From NCBI GenBank assembly GCA_016928835.1, contig JAFGJW010000006.1:62001-126000 (forward strand): a DNA stretch of 64,000 nt. Direction: 5' to 3'. A model generated the notes under the pieces. That model saw only the letters and a program-made list of their open reading frames with translations, was not told the origin of the DNA and ran no database searches. This document shows, in pieces, positions 17,941-26,515 of this stretch. Origin of the DNA: Candidatus Woesearchaeota archaeon (GTDB lineage: Archaea > Nanobdellota > Nanobdellia > Woesearchaeales > GW2011-AR15). Within the stretch, counting starts at the first letter, position 1. The number at the start of each line of letters is the position of its first letter. The translations under genes and the position numbers were made by a program.

Positions 17941-18651
17941 TTATGGGATTGCTACATCTTTCCTTGCACAATAAGGTTGTCCCAAAGGATCATTTTTCCA
18001 TTCGCAGTAGGCACTTGCCGCAATACATTTTTCTTGAGTAAATCCAACACAGCATATAAAGTTTGAATCTCTGACAGTTGCTAAAGACTCACTGAAGCAA
18101 AACCTTTCTTTCCAATTGTAATCTGTCGGGAAGAGACCAGCAGTTTCATCATAGGTCTCCCTATCCGGTAGCAGGCATGCATCATCATAATCTGTTGTTG
18201 ATTGTGGCTTTTCACCAGATATTTCAATGAATAGCTGGTGATACTTGTTAGGAGCCTTCTGAGCCAGCAAATCTCTACAATAATGACCATCATAGGTTCC
18301 TTTGCAGTTTGGCACAAGAACAAAGCAGGGTATTTTCTTTTCGCAGAACCACCAAGCACCATGCTGTGCTGCTCCTTGCGGAGTACCGTCTTTGTTCCAG
18401 TCAACTTGATATACTCTGCTGCAGAACTCAATGGTCCCTTCTTCTTTGCCAGCCATATTACACAGGTTCTCACATTCTGTCAATGCTGCTTCCTTGGCAG
18501 CTTTCATAGCATATTCTTCTGACTCTTGTCCTATAACTGAGCTTCCTCTGCCCACAAACTTAAAGAACATATTCAGAACTACTAATGAAATTATCAGCAG
18601 CAAGAACAAACCAAATATCATTTGCAGAGATTTTTCTCCTCTTTTTGTCAT
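17941..18651 (-). CDS. Pilin-like cysteine-rich surface protein
   Basis: The ATG at 18651 follows GGTGAT by four bases and gives MTKRG then EKSLQMIFGLF and a hydrophobic helix, a class III-like signal with E at +1. The track's GTG at 18660 lies inside the ribosome site. The 236-aa protein has about 16 cysteines in its extracytoplasmic part. A TATA box (about 18703-18713) gives a leader of about 30 bases. It is a monocistronic outlier of the surface locus. Confidence 0.6.
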   Translation of the reverse strand: MTKRGEKSLQMIFGLFLLLIISLVVLNMFFKFVGRGSSVIGQESEEYAMKAAKEAALTECENLCNMAGKEEGTIEFCSRVYQVDWNKDGTPQGAAQHGAWWFCEKKIPCFVLVPNCKGTYDGHYCRDLLAQKAPNKYHQLFIEISGEKPQSTTDYDDACLLPDRETYDETAGLFPTDYNWKERFCFSESLATVRDSNFICCVGFTQEKCIAASAYCEWKNDPLGQPYCARKDVAIP

Positions 18652-18753
18652 AAAAATCACCTTAGGTTATTTTATTATGATAGAAATCTATATGCTTCAG
18701 CCTTTATAAACTTTACTGTAACTAGTATATTGCGATACTACAAGGTTTGAGTA

Positions 18754-20379
18754 TTAATACTCTGGCATCTTATCTTCTGATCCCGGCATCTTTGGCTCTT
18801 CTTTTTTTCCTGAGGCAATAACATCATCTATGCGAAGAATCATTGTAGCAACTTCTGATGCCGAGCTTACTGCCTGGGTCTTGATTTTTAGAGGCTCAAT
18901 CACCCCATGTTGCCAGGCATCCATCACTTTGCCCGTAAATACATCTATTCCAGCCCATTTCTTGTTTTTATCATGAGCTGATTTTAATTCAGTGAGAACA
19001 TTAATAGGATCAAGACCTGCATTCTCAGCAAGTGTCCTTGGTATAATCTCCATTGCATCTGCGAATGCATTCAGTGCCAATTGTTCTCTTCCAGAGAGCG
19101 ACTCTGCATAGTGCCTAATATTTCTTGCCAGCTCTATTTCTGGCGCTCCTGCTCCAGCAACAACCTTACCAAGCGTTAAAGCAGATATAACAACACCAAT
19201 TGCATCCTCCATTGCTCTCTCTACCTCATCAATAACGTGCTCAGTGCCTCCTCGTACCAAGATTGTTACTGCTTTTGCATTTTTACAATCCTTTACAAAA
19301 GTCATGTCCTCCTCTCCAACTCTCTGTTCTTCCACAACTCCTGCCTTTCCCAAGTCAGAGGAAGTCAAATCATCAATATTTGTAATAATCCTACCAGTAG
19401 TAGCCTTCGCAAGTTTTTCCATGTCAGATTTTTTAACTCGTCTTATTGCATATATCCCGCGCTTTGCCATGAAATGCTGCGCAAGATCATCAATACCCTT
19501 TTGACAAATTACAACATTTGCACCAATAGCTTCAATTGTATCCACCATTTTTTTAATCATCTTCTCTTCCATATCGAGAAATGCCTGCATCTGGGTTGGA
19601 TCTGTTATCTGGATTTTTGCATCTGTTTCTGTGCTTTTGACTTCAAGCGCAGTGTCAATAAGGGCAATCTTAGCATTTTTCACTATCTTCGGCATTCCTG
19701 CATGAACTCTCTCTTTGTCCAATACAATGCCTTCAACAAGTTCAGTTTGCTCAACACTGGCCCCCACTTTTTTCTCAAGCTTGATATCCTCCTTATCAAT
19801 GGTTATTTTACTGTTGCTTATTTCCATAACCTGCATTACTGCCTTAACAGTCATTTCTCCCAATTTTTCTTTTGCTGACTCTGCTCCTTTTCCGGTCATT
19901 GAAGTCATGGCAATCTTTTTTAATATCCCAATGTCATCAGGCGATATTGGTTCAGCAATCTTATTAAGAACAATCTGGGCTTTTTCAGCAGCCATTCGAT
20001 ATCCCTTGACAATAACAGTAGGATGTATTTCCATTTCCAATAAATCTTCTGCTTTTTTAAGCAATTCTCCAGCAAGCACAACCGCAGTTGTGGTGCCGTC
20101 TCCAACTTCATCCTCCTGTGTTTTTGCAATCTCAACAATCATCTTTGCAGCAGGATGCTCTATACTCATCTCCTCAAGTATTGTTACACCATCATTTGTA
20201 ACAACAACCTCTCCGAGGGAATCTACAAGCATCTTATCCATGCCTTTTGGCCCCAAAGTAGTGCGCACTGTTTCAGCCACCAGTTTAGCTGCCATGATAT
20301 TGTTTCTCTGGGCTGTCCTGCCCGAGCTCCTTTGCGTTCCCTCTGGTAAAATAAATATTGGTTGAACTTCTCTTGCCAT
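18754..20379 (-). CDS. thsA: Thermosome subunit (group II chaperonin)
   Basis: The 541-aa product aligns over its full length with archaeal group II chaperonins. It has the N-terminal nucleotide site ([11 protein letters not shown], about 39-49), the catalytic [10 protein letters not shown] segment (about 92-101) and the C-terminal equatorial signature with [10 protein letters not shown]. It forms an ATP-driven double ring that folds cytosolic proteins. The tail ends [13 protein letters not shown], not a GGM repeat. ATG 20379 follows GGGGTGGAT and is preferred to the GTG nine bases upstream. A proximal promoter lies near 20440; a second, repeat-associated promoter lies near 20590. The gene symbol is generic. 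Confidence 0.95.
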   Translation of the reverse strand: MAREVQPIFILPEGTQRSSGRTAQRNNIMAAKLVAETVRTTLGPKGMDKMLVDSLGEVVVTNDGVTILEEMSIEHPAAKMIVEIAKTQEDEVGDGTTTAVVLAGELLKKAEDLLEMEIHPTVIVKGYRMAAEKAQIVLNKIAEPISPDDIGILKKIAMTSMTGKGAESAKEKLGEMTVKAVMQVMEISNSKITIDKEDIKLEKKVGASVEQTELVEGIVLDKERVHAGMPKIVKNAKIALIDTALEVKSTETDAKIQITDPTQMQAFLDMEEKMIKKMVDTIEAIGANVVICQKGIDDLAQHFMAKRGIYAIRRVKKSDMEKLAKATTGRIITNIDDLTSSDLGKAGVVEEQRVGEEDMTFVKDCKNAKAVTILVRGGTEHVIDEVERAMEDAIGVVISALTLGKVVAGAGAPEIELARNIRHYAESLSGREQLALNAFADAMEIIPRTLAENAGLDPINVLTELKSAHDKNKKWAGIDVFTGKVMDAWQHGVIEPLKIKTQAVSSASEVATMILRIDDVIASGKKEEPKMPGSEDKMPEY

Positions 20380-20432
20380 TGTATCCACCCCTCAGTATTA
20401 AGGTAATTTTGTCATCTGATGGGAATAATGAC

Positions 20433-20446
20433 GTTTTTATAAATAT
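20433..20446 (-). promoter_or_regulatory. Proximal TATA box of the thermosome gene
   Basis: On the minus strand ATATTTATAAAAAC would place transcription start near 20413, giving a leader of about 34 bases that carries the GGGGTGGAT ribosome site. This looks sufficient for basal expression, so the upstream repeated element at 20586-20668 would be a second, possibly conditional, promoter. Confidence 0.5.
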
Positions 20447-20487
20447 TATGGAATAAATTGAGTTAATTTAAAAATAATAAAATTTAA

Positions 20488-20553
20488 GTAAGGTGGGTGC
20501 CCCTTACCAACCCCTAGCAAAGTGGGGGGTGGAAGGGGGGCTTTGCCCCACTT
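20488..20553. repeat. G/C-rich hairpin block (family copy 1)
   Basis: Two hairpins lie in an otherwise A/T-rich gap: GTAAGG/CCTTAC (20488-20507) and a longer one with arms AAGTGGGG and CCCCACTT (20520-20553) enclosing another G-rich/C-rich run. The segment GGGGGCTTTGCCCCACTTCTAAA resembles blocks near 26520 and 36030, so it looks like a dispersed palindromic repeat. It would lie in the leader of a transcript from the distal thermosome promoter. It could also act as a terminator for IleRS. Confidence 0.5.
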
Positions 20554-20585
20554 CTAAATATTATTATAAAATAATTGATGAAAGA

Positions 20586-20668
20586 TTTAAATAGCTCACG
20601 CGAGAATGTCCAGTGAAACAAAGTTGAACTAGGCTAGGAAATTCCCTTATTTTGTGCTGTCCAGTGAA
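20586..20668 (-). promoter_or_regulatory. Repeated promoter-upstream element, copy A
   Basis: On the minus strand two identical boxes TTCACTGGACA (20658-20668 and 20607-20617) are 51 bases apart. The proximal one is followed after 13 bases (containing TCGCGTGAG) by a TATA-like TATTTAAA. Copy B at 36132-36214 has the same boxes, the same 51-base spacing and nearly the same sequence between them. Copy C at 36870-36901 has one box at the same distance from its TATA. Downstream are a hairpin block and the thermosome gene. Likely a two-site operator, though a mobile repeat is possible. Confidence 0.55.
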
Positions 20669-20684
20669 TAAAAAAAAGATAACC

Positions 20685-23600
20685 CTACTCTAGAACATTA
20701 AACATTGCTTTGAACTTCAATCCTTTTACATTTCCATGGTCGCTGAGATTGTATCTATTTTGTGCAGAAGCATCAGAAATAGTTAATGTCTTGGCCCCGA
20801 CTCTTTCTTTAATAAAACTAAGGTAATTGCTTAAATATCCTTTTAATTCCCTATCCACCTCAAGATAGAGCTCAATTTGGTTTGCTTTTTCCAATTTTGC
20901 TTGTTTCCTAAAAGACTGGATTCTCCTAACAACCTCTCTTGAAAATCCCTCTGCCTGCAGTTCATAGCTTCTCTCTTTGTTAAAATACACCTCGCCTTTT
21001 GAGAAGGAAGAGCAAGTAAATTTCGGGTGGGTATGTTTTTCCAAGATTATGTGTTTTTCATCTAATCTTATAGTCTGTTTTCCAACCTTAACATTAAGGC
21101 TACCTTTTTGTAACCTATTAAGAAGAACAGTATTATCTGTTTCTGAGATAAATGAGATGATATCTGGTGCCAGCTTACCGAAGTCGGTTCCAAGGTTCTT
21201 GAAGTTAGGCTTTACTTTTATATCTACTTCATCGAATTTTTTAGCTATTCTCACTTCCTTGACATTGACCTGATTTATAATTAGGTTTTTCATTCTTTTA
21301 ACGGCATCTGTAACCTCTTTGTCAGTTGTCTCAACTATTACTTCCTGCACAGGCCATCTTATCCCAATCTGAGCCTGTTCTCGTGCGCTTAAAACCGCTT
21401 GTATTATTTCCTTTATTAGTAGTATATCATTTTCAAGTTCTTTGCTTATTTTCTTTTTGTCTGCTTCTGGATAATTACACAGATGGACTGATTCCTGTTT
21501 TAATCTGAACTCAGACTTAAGGTTTTGGTATATTGTCTCTGCCAGATAAGGTGTAACTATTGTCATCATTAGGATGATTTGTTTTAGTACATTGTACACA
21601 ACGTAAAGTACAACCTTTTTTTCCTCTTCTGTTCCTGTGTTGACCTTTTCCCTAACCATCTGGATATATGTTCTTGAGAGCTCTAAGTACAACTCCTCAA
21701 TTTTCCAAGGCACCTGGTTGAGGTAATATTTTTCCATAAGGGAGTTCACTTCTTCAATTGTCGAGTTTAATTTTGATATTATATAGTGCTCTTCATCTCC
21801 TGCTTTATTCATAATTGAATTAGGTATTTTTTCAGGATTTATCTCAATTGTTTTCGACAAGTCAAGCACATAATTGTGCAGATTCCATAAGATGCTAAGG
21901 TTTCTTCTTTTTAGTTCAATATCCTCAAAATTGTAGTTCAAGTCTATTCCCGGATTAGAAGCGCCAAGCGCATAATACCTGAAAGTATCTGCACCGTACT
22001 TATTTGTGACCTCGTCAGGCGAGATTATATTGCCTAGACTTTTTGACATTTTCCTTCCGTAAGAATCCTGAATAAAGCCATGCATGTAACATGTTTTAAA
22101 AGAGATATCTTCCAGAGCAAGCATGCTGGCAACAAAAAGCAGATTGAACCAGCCCCTTATCTGGTCTTTTGCCTCAACAATGAAATCAGCTGGATAAAGT
22201 TTTTTGAAAAGCTTGTCATCATGAGGATAACCCAAGGATGCCCATGAATCGCATCCTGCATCTATCCATACATCCATTATGTCTGGTATTCTTTTCATTA
22301 CACCTTTGCACTTTTTGCATGGGATAGTTACTTCGTCTATCCATGGCTTATGCAGATCAGTTGGTATTTTATTTGCATCATATTTCTTCAAATCTTTTCT
22401 TGATTCTACAACAACATATTCTTTGCATGAATCACATCTCCAAACAGGGAGCGGCGAGCCCCAGAATCTCTGCCTTGTTATGCCGTTATCCCTTAGGTTT
22501 TCCAGCCATGAATCAAATTGTGCACTGCCAGCCCAATCAGGCACCCAGTACATTTTTTCTTTATTGAGTTTTCTCATCTTTGGGATGAGATTCTCAACCT
22601 TAAAGAACCATTGGGTAGTGGTCCGATAAAGAACTGGATTTTTGCATCGCCAGCAATGTGCATAGTCGTGGGCGTAGTCCTCGACTGTTATGATGACTCC
22701 TCTTTTGTCTAAATCTTCAATAAACACTTCATTATTCTCTTTAGCATGGAGTTTTGAAAAAGGGCCCATTGTATTGTCATAATAGCCCTGTTCATCCAGC
22801 TGGTTGAATGGAGGTATGCCCTCTCTGTGGCCTACTTCATAATCCTCTGGACCGCATCCTGGGGCCATATGAACAAGGCCAGTGCCTTGCTCTGTTGTAA
22901 CATACTCATTGCTCATGACAACTGTATGCAATTTTTTTGATTTTTTTCTTAATGCATCGAAGTGGTGTTTTAAGACATCTTCCATTGGATGGATGTATTC
23001 TATGCCCTCAATTTCTTTGCCTTTGAACTCATCAATTATTCTATATTCTTTGCCTGCTTTTTCTTTGATTACTTTGCCTGACAGCTCTTTTGCCAAAATC
23101 CATATCTCTTTACCCACTTTAGCTTTTACATATAGAATATCAGGGTGCACCATTATTCCTAGATTATATGGTATGGTCCACGGAGTGGTTGTCCATATTA
23201 AGAGATATTCATCCTTTTTGCTTTTAACAGGAAATTTAACATAAATGGATTTATCAACAACATTCTTATACTCGAGTTCATGCTTTGCCAATGCAGTCTG
23301 GCAGCTGCCGCACCAGGTCATGGTCATCTGGTCTTCATATAGACGGTTCTTTTCATGAGCTTTCTTAACAAGCCACCACGTGCCTTCAATATATTCACTG
23401 TCTATTGTCTGATATGCATTATCAAAATCAAGCCAGACGCCCAACCTCTGGAAATCTTTGTTCATCTGCTTAAGATTTGTAACAGCAAAATTCTTGCATT
23501 CTTTTACAAATTTGGCAAGACCGTATTTTATTATCTCTTCCTTTGTTTTCATGCCCAGTTTTTTCTGCACTTTGCCCTCTGTGGGCAGTCCGTGCATGTC

Positions 23601-23840
23601 ATATCCTGCCCTGTCCCAGACATCATACCCGGTCATTCTCTTATAGCGTGTCACAAAGTCTTTTAGTACCTTATTCCATGCTGTTCCAAGATGGATCTTA
23701 CCTGAGGTATATGGTGGACCATCAAGAAAGTAAAATGGCTTTTTTCCTTTGGTTTTTTTCCTAGCTTTTTCAACAATATTATTCTTCTGCCAAAATTCGA
23801 TTACTTCTGTTTCTGTTTTAATAGGATCATACCTTTGCAT
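20685..23840 (-). CDS. ileS: Isoleucyl-tRNA synthetase
   Basis: The 1051-aa enzyme charges tRNA-Ile with isoleucine. It has the class I HIGH-region (PPYTSGKIHLGTAWNK, about 41-56), the archaeal/eukaryotic-type segment GYDMHGLPTE, an editing domain around 190-400, KMSKS as GRKMSKSLGN (about 593-602), then the anticodon-binding helical domain and a C-terminal extension of archaeal type. I start at 23840 (MQRYDP), preceded by GAGGTG; the track adds 20 unlikely residues containing the promoter. A TATA-like ATATTTAAAAC lies near 23872-23883. Confidence 0.96.
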   Translation of the reverse strand: MQRYDPIKTETEVIEFWQKNNIVEKARKKTKGKKPFYFLDGPPYTSGKIHLGTAWNKVLKDFVTRYKRMTGYDVWDRAGYDMHGLPTEGKVQKKLGMKTKEEIIKYGLAKFVKECKNFAVTNLKQMNKDFQRLGVWLDFDNAYQTIDSEYIEGTWWLVKKAHEKNRLYEDQMTMTWCGSCQTALAKHELEYKNVVDKSIYVKFPVKSKKDEYLLIWTTTPWTIPYNLGIMVHPDILYVKAKVGKEIWILAKELSGKVIKEKAGKEYRIIDEFKGKEIEGIEYIHPMEDVLKHHFDALRKKSKKLHTVVMSNEYVTTEQGTGLVHMAPGCGPEDYEVGHREGIPPFNQLDEQGYYDNTMGPFSKLHAKENNEVFIEDLDKRGVIITVEDYAHDYAHCWRCKNPVLYRTTTQWFFKVENLIPKMRKLNKEKMYWVPDWAGSAQFDSWLENLRDNGITRQRFWGSPLPVWRCDSCKEYVVVESRKDLKKYDANKIPTDLHKPWIDEVTIPCKKCKGVMKRIPDIMDVWIDAGCDSWASLGYPHDDKLFKKLYPADFIVEAKDQIRGWFNLLFVASMLALEDISFKTCYMHGFIQDSYGRKMSKSLGNIISPDEVTNKYGADTFRYYALGASNPGIDLNYNFEDIELKRRNLSILWNLHNYVLDLSKTIEINPEKIPNSIMNKAGDEEHYIISKLNSTIEEVNSLMEKYYLNQVPWKIEELYLELSRTYIQMVREKVNTGTEEEKKVVLYVVYNVLKQIILMMTIVTPYLAETIYQNLKSEFRLKQESVHLCNYPEADKKKISKELENDILLIKEIIQAVLSAREQAQIGIRWPVQEVIVETTDKEVTDAVKRMKNLIINQVNVKEVRIAKKFDEVDIKVKPNFKNLGTDFGKLAPDIISFISETDNTVLLNRLQKGSLNVKVGKQTIRLDEKHIILEKHTHPKFTCSSFSKGEVYFNKERSYELQAEGFSREVVRRIQSFRKQAKLEKANQIELYLEVDRELKGYLSNYLSFIKERVGAKTLTISDASAQNRYNLSDHGNVKGLKFKAMFNVLE

Positions 23841-23906
23841 TTGAGCACCTCTATTTTCTGAAGTCAGTTGTGTTTTAAATATGTTGCTGTCTATTATCAC
23901 TGCTCT

Positions 23907-23995
23907 GAGACCATAGCATAGGTCTCTCTATATAATGATAATAGAAATAATACCAGTAGCATTCTGGTTCATAAAGATAGAGAAGCTGGTATTAT
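23907..23995. repeat. Two inverted repeats in the divergent promoter region
   Basis: GAGACC and GGTCTC (23907-23912 and 23921-23926) form a hairpin with an 8-base loop. A second, perfect 10-base inverted repeat, ATAATACCAG and CTGGTATTAT, sits at 23947-23956 and 23986-23995 with a 29-base spacer. Both lie between the IleRS promoter and the TATA box (TTTAAATATAAG, about 24010-24021) of the split gene at 24042. They may be regulator sites; nothing else is recognisable in this gap. Confidence 0.45.
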
Positions 23996-24041
23996 ATATA
24001 AAGTTAATGTTTAAATATAAGTCATAATTTTGAATGGGAAC

Positions 24042-24194
24042 ATGACAGTTGTAACTCATAGAAACCCTTTTGGCGGCGGATTAATCTCACAGCATGTATT
24101 TTATAGGACAATAAATCAACCAGATATTGTTAGATTGGTTAACCAAGCGTTAATGGATATGTACCCCCCCAAAGAGCACCCTCCCAACCAATAA
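24042..24194 (+). CDS. Upstream open frame, probable 5' half of a frameshifted gene
   Basis: This frame of 50 codons is absent from the ORF track. Its ATG lies about 26 bases after a TATA box, ideal for a leaderless message. It ends soon after TAC CCC CCC AAA, seven C residues in the exact phase of an X-XXY-YYZ slippery heptamer. A -1 shift there enters the frame of the 386-aa ORF, which is open back to 24143, giving a 439-aa protein. The alternatives are a small independent protein, an indel in the assembly, or a recent inactivating mutation. No family recognised. Confidence 0.5.
   Translation: MTVVTHRNPFGGGLISQHVFYRTINQPDIVRLVNQALMDMYPPKEHPPNQ
24164..24170 (+). other. C7 slippery heptamer, candidate -1 frameshift site
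   Basis: The run C-CCC-CCC is read in frame as two proline codons after TAC, which lets both tRNAs re-pair after a -1 slip. The shifted frame reads PPQRAPSQPIKVVLHP into the long ORF. Homopolymers are also common places for sequencing indels, so either explanation is possible. Confidence 0.45.
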
Positions 24195-24199
24195 AAGTA

Positions 24200-25360
24200 G
24201 TGCTTCATCCCTCAAAACAATGCAGTTGTTCTCCTTTGCAGGAACAAAATGCTAGAGAAGTGCACATCAGATTTCGAAGAAAAGAAGAAGAAGAAGGGGG
24301 ATATGAGCTTGAGACACTATTAATGGGATTATATAGAAGAGGAGAAGATAATTTTATCTTGCCTGATGGTTCTATATTACAAGGTACGATAGTTCCCGTG
24401 CATTATGTTCCTTGCAACGCATTGCTGAAAGAGTTTAATAAAGAAAAGGAAGAATATCTAGCAAATTACAATACCTTATATTTATTATATGAAGACTCTG
24501 AAGAACCTGCTGAATTTGTAAGGAGATTCTGTGATTATCTGTACGCAAAAGAAGAAATTCTCGCTGATTCGATTGGTGCGGTATCAGGAATAAGAGAGTA
24601 TGAACCAAGTAAATGGGGAATAGAGATTAAGGCAAGAGAAATTTCAGATGCCCCTTCTCCAATAGGAATAGATAGGTTGATGACAGCACTTAGGAGGATG
24701 TCTAGGGAGATTGCCGGCAAAAGCAGATGGACTGATAGAAGGGAGATTTATCAGACAATAACTCAGAGGAGTGATGAAGATGAAAGATTGGAGGAAGTTG
24801 GAAGATATTCGCAAGCAAGCAGATATTTGGGTGACTATCAATCACAACTAGTCATTCTTCCACCAACAGCACGATTGCCCATCATGAAAGCCATGGAATT
24901 GCTAATGGCATCTGAAATACTTGAAAGGGAATATGATCTTGACATTATTGCCCTTAGCCGTACAGATTCTGGAAGAACTATGAACTATTTTAGTCTATGG
25001 CAACAAGATATAGCAAAAGATAAAATACCTGACTTTGCACAAGAGATTGCAGATTATCTAGTTTACCTATATGGAGATAAATTAAGGAAGTTTATTCAAC
25101 CTGAGGTAGAAGCGTCAAATATCCAAATAATTAATAAATATGACTCGACTCACAGGGATGCGTTGGAGCTAAAATTGCATGGAATTGCCGTACTTGTTGC
25201 ACTACATGATTTGTTGTTTAATCCTGAACTCAGAGGAAGTGTATTAAAATTGTATATTCATTTTAGAACAGAATATTTAGTTCCTGCAGGTTTAGTTTTT
25301 ATATCCTCTGCAAGATATAAAAGGATAATTGAGGAGCTTCAAAGGCTATCAAAAAAATAG
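24200..25360 (+). CDS. Unrecognised 386-aa protein, probably 3' part of a frameshifted gene
   Basis: As given, the ORF starts with GTG without a ribosome site and directly after the stop of the upstream frame, which makes an independent start doubtful. The protein looks soluble, mixed alpha/beta, with a CSCSPLQ stretch near the start and helical content later. I recognise no catalytic motif. If joined through the C7 run, the N terminus gains MTVVTHRNPFGGG and about 50 residues. It is monocistronic, divergent from ileS, and followed by a 150-base gap. Confidence 0.55.
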   Translation: MLHPSKQCSCSPLQEQNAREVHIRFRRKEEEEGGYELETLLMGLYRRGEDNFILPDGSILQGTIVPVHYVPCNALLKEFNKEKEEYLANYNTLYLLYEDSEEPAEFVRRFCDYLYAKEEILADSIGAVSGIREYEPSKWGIEIKAREISDAPSPIGIDRLMTALRRMSREIAGKSRWTDRREIYQTITQRSDEDERLEEVGRYSQASRYLGDYQSQLVILPPTARLPIMKAMELLMASEILEREYDLDIIALSRTDSGRTMNYFSLWQQDIAKDKIPDFAQEIADYLVYLYGDKLRKFIQPEVEASNIQIINKYDSTHRDALELKLHGIAVLVALHDLLFNPELRGSVLKLYIHFRTEYLVPAGLVFISSARYKRIIEELQRLSKK

Positions 25361-25440
25361 TTTGAAAGGATTAAATAATTTTACTTAGTTGAAATCTGGT
25401 GGTAGTTTCTATTCTTATTGCATTCTTTTCAAACCACAAC

Positions 25441-25480
25441 CTTTATATATTAGTAGTAATATTTAGTATACTAATATATT
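25441..25480 (+). promoter_or_regulatory. Promoter with a palindromic operator candidate
   Basis: A TATA box (CTTTATATATTAG, 25441-25453) precedes a perfect 12-base palindrome TTAGTATACTAA (25463-25474), which would sit at the expected transcription start of the 307-aa gene. A GGGTGG ribosome site follows before the ATG at 25510. The position suggests a repressor site, but only the symmetry supports it. Confidence 0.4.
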
Positions 25481-25509
25481 AAAATGTGTAACTATTTGGG
25501 TGGTATAAA

Positions 25510-26433
25510 ATGCTAGCAAAAGAATATGATGTAAAAACATTAGCTGACACTTTACAAAAATCAGGGCTGGCAGCCAGTCTGTCCGAGGCAAAAAGAATGG
25601 CTGAAAACATAGTAGGCACTGAGAAAAAGGTCGCAAAAGATTTTGATAAAAAGAAAGAACATGAGGAGAAAAGGATTGAGGAAAAAAAATATCGCAATAA
25701 ACAAGAGGAGATTGATGATCTAATTGAAAAGACCAGTTTTGAGAAAAAGGAGTTCTATGTACCCATTAAAGGATTCAGTGTTGAGAGGAAAGAAGAGACC
25801 AGCGCTGCTCCAGAGATTGAGGTTGTTGATATGCCCCAAAAAGAGGAGGCAAAGGCAGTGCCTGTTGTGGAGCCAGAAGAATTAGTCAAAGAAAAGCCAA
25901 ATGAAGGGGTTCAGCTTGAGGTAATTGATCTTCCTGAAGAACCAGAGCCATGTGAACAGGTAAATTCTGACAAAGAAGAAGAAGAATCAGAAGTCGCAGA
26001 AAGACCTGAGATACAGGTAATTGAAGAGGAAGAATCCAGTACAGCAGAGGTTAGAGAAGAGAAAGAGGATATTAAACCTGTGTATACAGATGCCTTTGCT
26101 GATGAGAGGACACTAAAGGAGATAATGAATGAGGATGCTAAGGATATTTATTCTGATGAGAAGGATACTGAGGATGATGATTTTATCCTTTCCAGGGAAG
26201 AAGAAGGTGAAAGTGTAAGTGATACATCTGAGGAGCAGCCAAGCGAGTACAATATTGTGATGCTGGAAAATATGGATGACAGAAAAGAGACAGCAGAGGA
26301 AGAGACATTGGAACCAGTTAAAGAAGAAGAGGCGGCTCCTTCTGAACCAGAAGTTCAGGAAAAACCAAGGGAGTTCAAGAATCCTATCCCAAAAGTGGAT
26401 TTAATGAACCATTTTAATTTTTCAAAGAGATAA
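25510..26433 (+). CDS. Acidic, mostly disordered protein of unknown function
   Basis: The 307-aa product has a small helical N-terminal domain (about 1-45, with LADTLQKSGLAASLSEAKRMAE), a charged coiled segment (45-85), a long Glu/Pro/Val-rich low-complexity region, and a short C-terminal motif ending PIPKVDLMNHFNFSKR. This bait-like layout suggests a scaffold or adaptor with binding motifs at both ends. No family recognised. It has its own promoter and appears monocistronic. Confidence 0.5.
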   Translation: MLAKEYDVKTLADTLQKSGLAASLSEAKRMAENIVGTEKKVAKDFDKKKEHEEKRIEEKKYRNKQEEIDDLIEKTSFEKKEFYVPIKGFSVERKEETSAAPEIEVVDMPQKEEAKAVPVVEPEELVKEKPNEGVQLEVIDLPEEPEPCEQVNSDKEEEESEVAERPEIQVIEEEESSTAEVREEKEDIKPVYTDAFADERTLKEIMNEDAKDIYSDEKDTEDDDFILSREEEGESVSDTSEEQPSEYNIVMLENMDDRKETAEEETLEPVKEEEAAPSEPEVQEKPREFKNPIPKVDLMNHFNFSKR

Positions 26434-26515
26434 TATCTCTTTTTTATTACCATAATTCTTATATAGGAGAAGCAAAAGCATATTATTCTTATTCACTTCA
26501 AGGCAACAAAGATTA

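Noticed and set aside
19237-20365. Long plus-strand ORFs (213 and 216 aa) opposite the thermosome
   Set aside because: They run antisense through a full chaperonin gene with all motifs intact, lack ribosome sites, and have Ser/Cys/Phe-rich shadow composition.
20586-20668. Micro-ORF or small RNA on the plus strand of the repeated element (MSSETKL...)
   Set aside because: Stops interrupt the frame in each copy, and the TATA spacing fits minus-strand genes, notably copy C. Kept only as an alternative in the finding.
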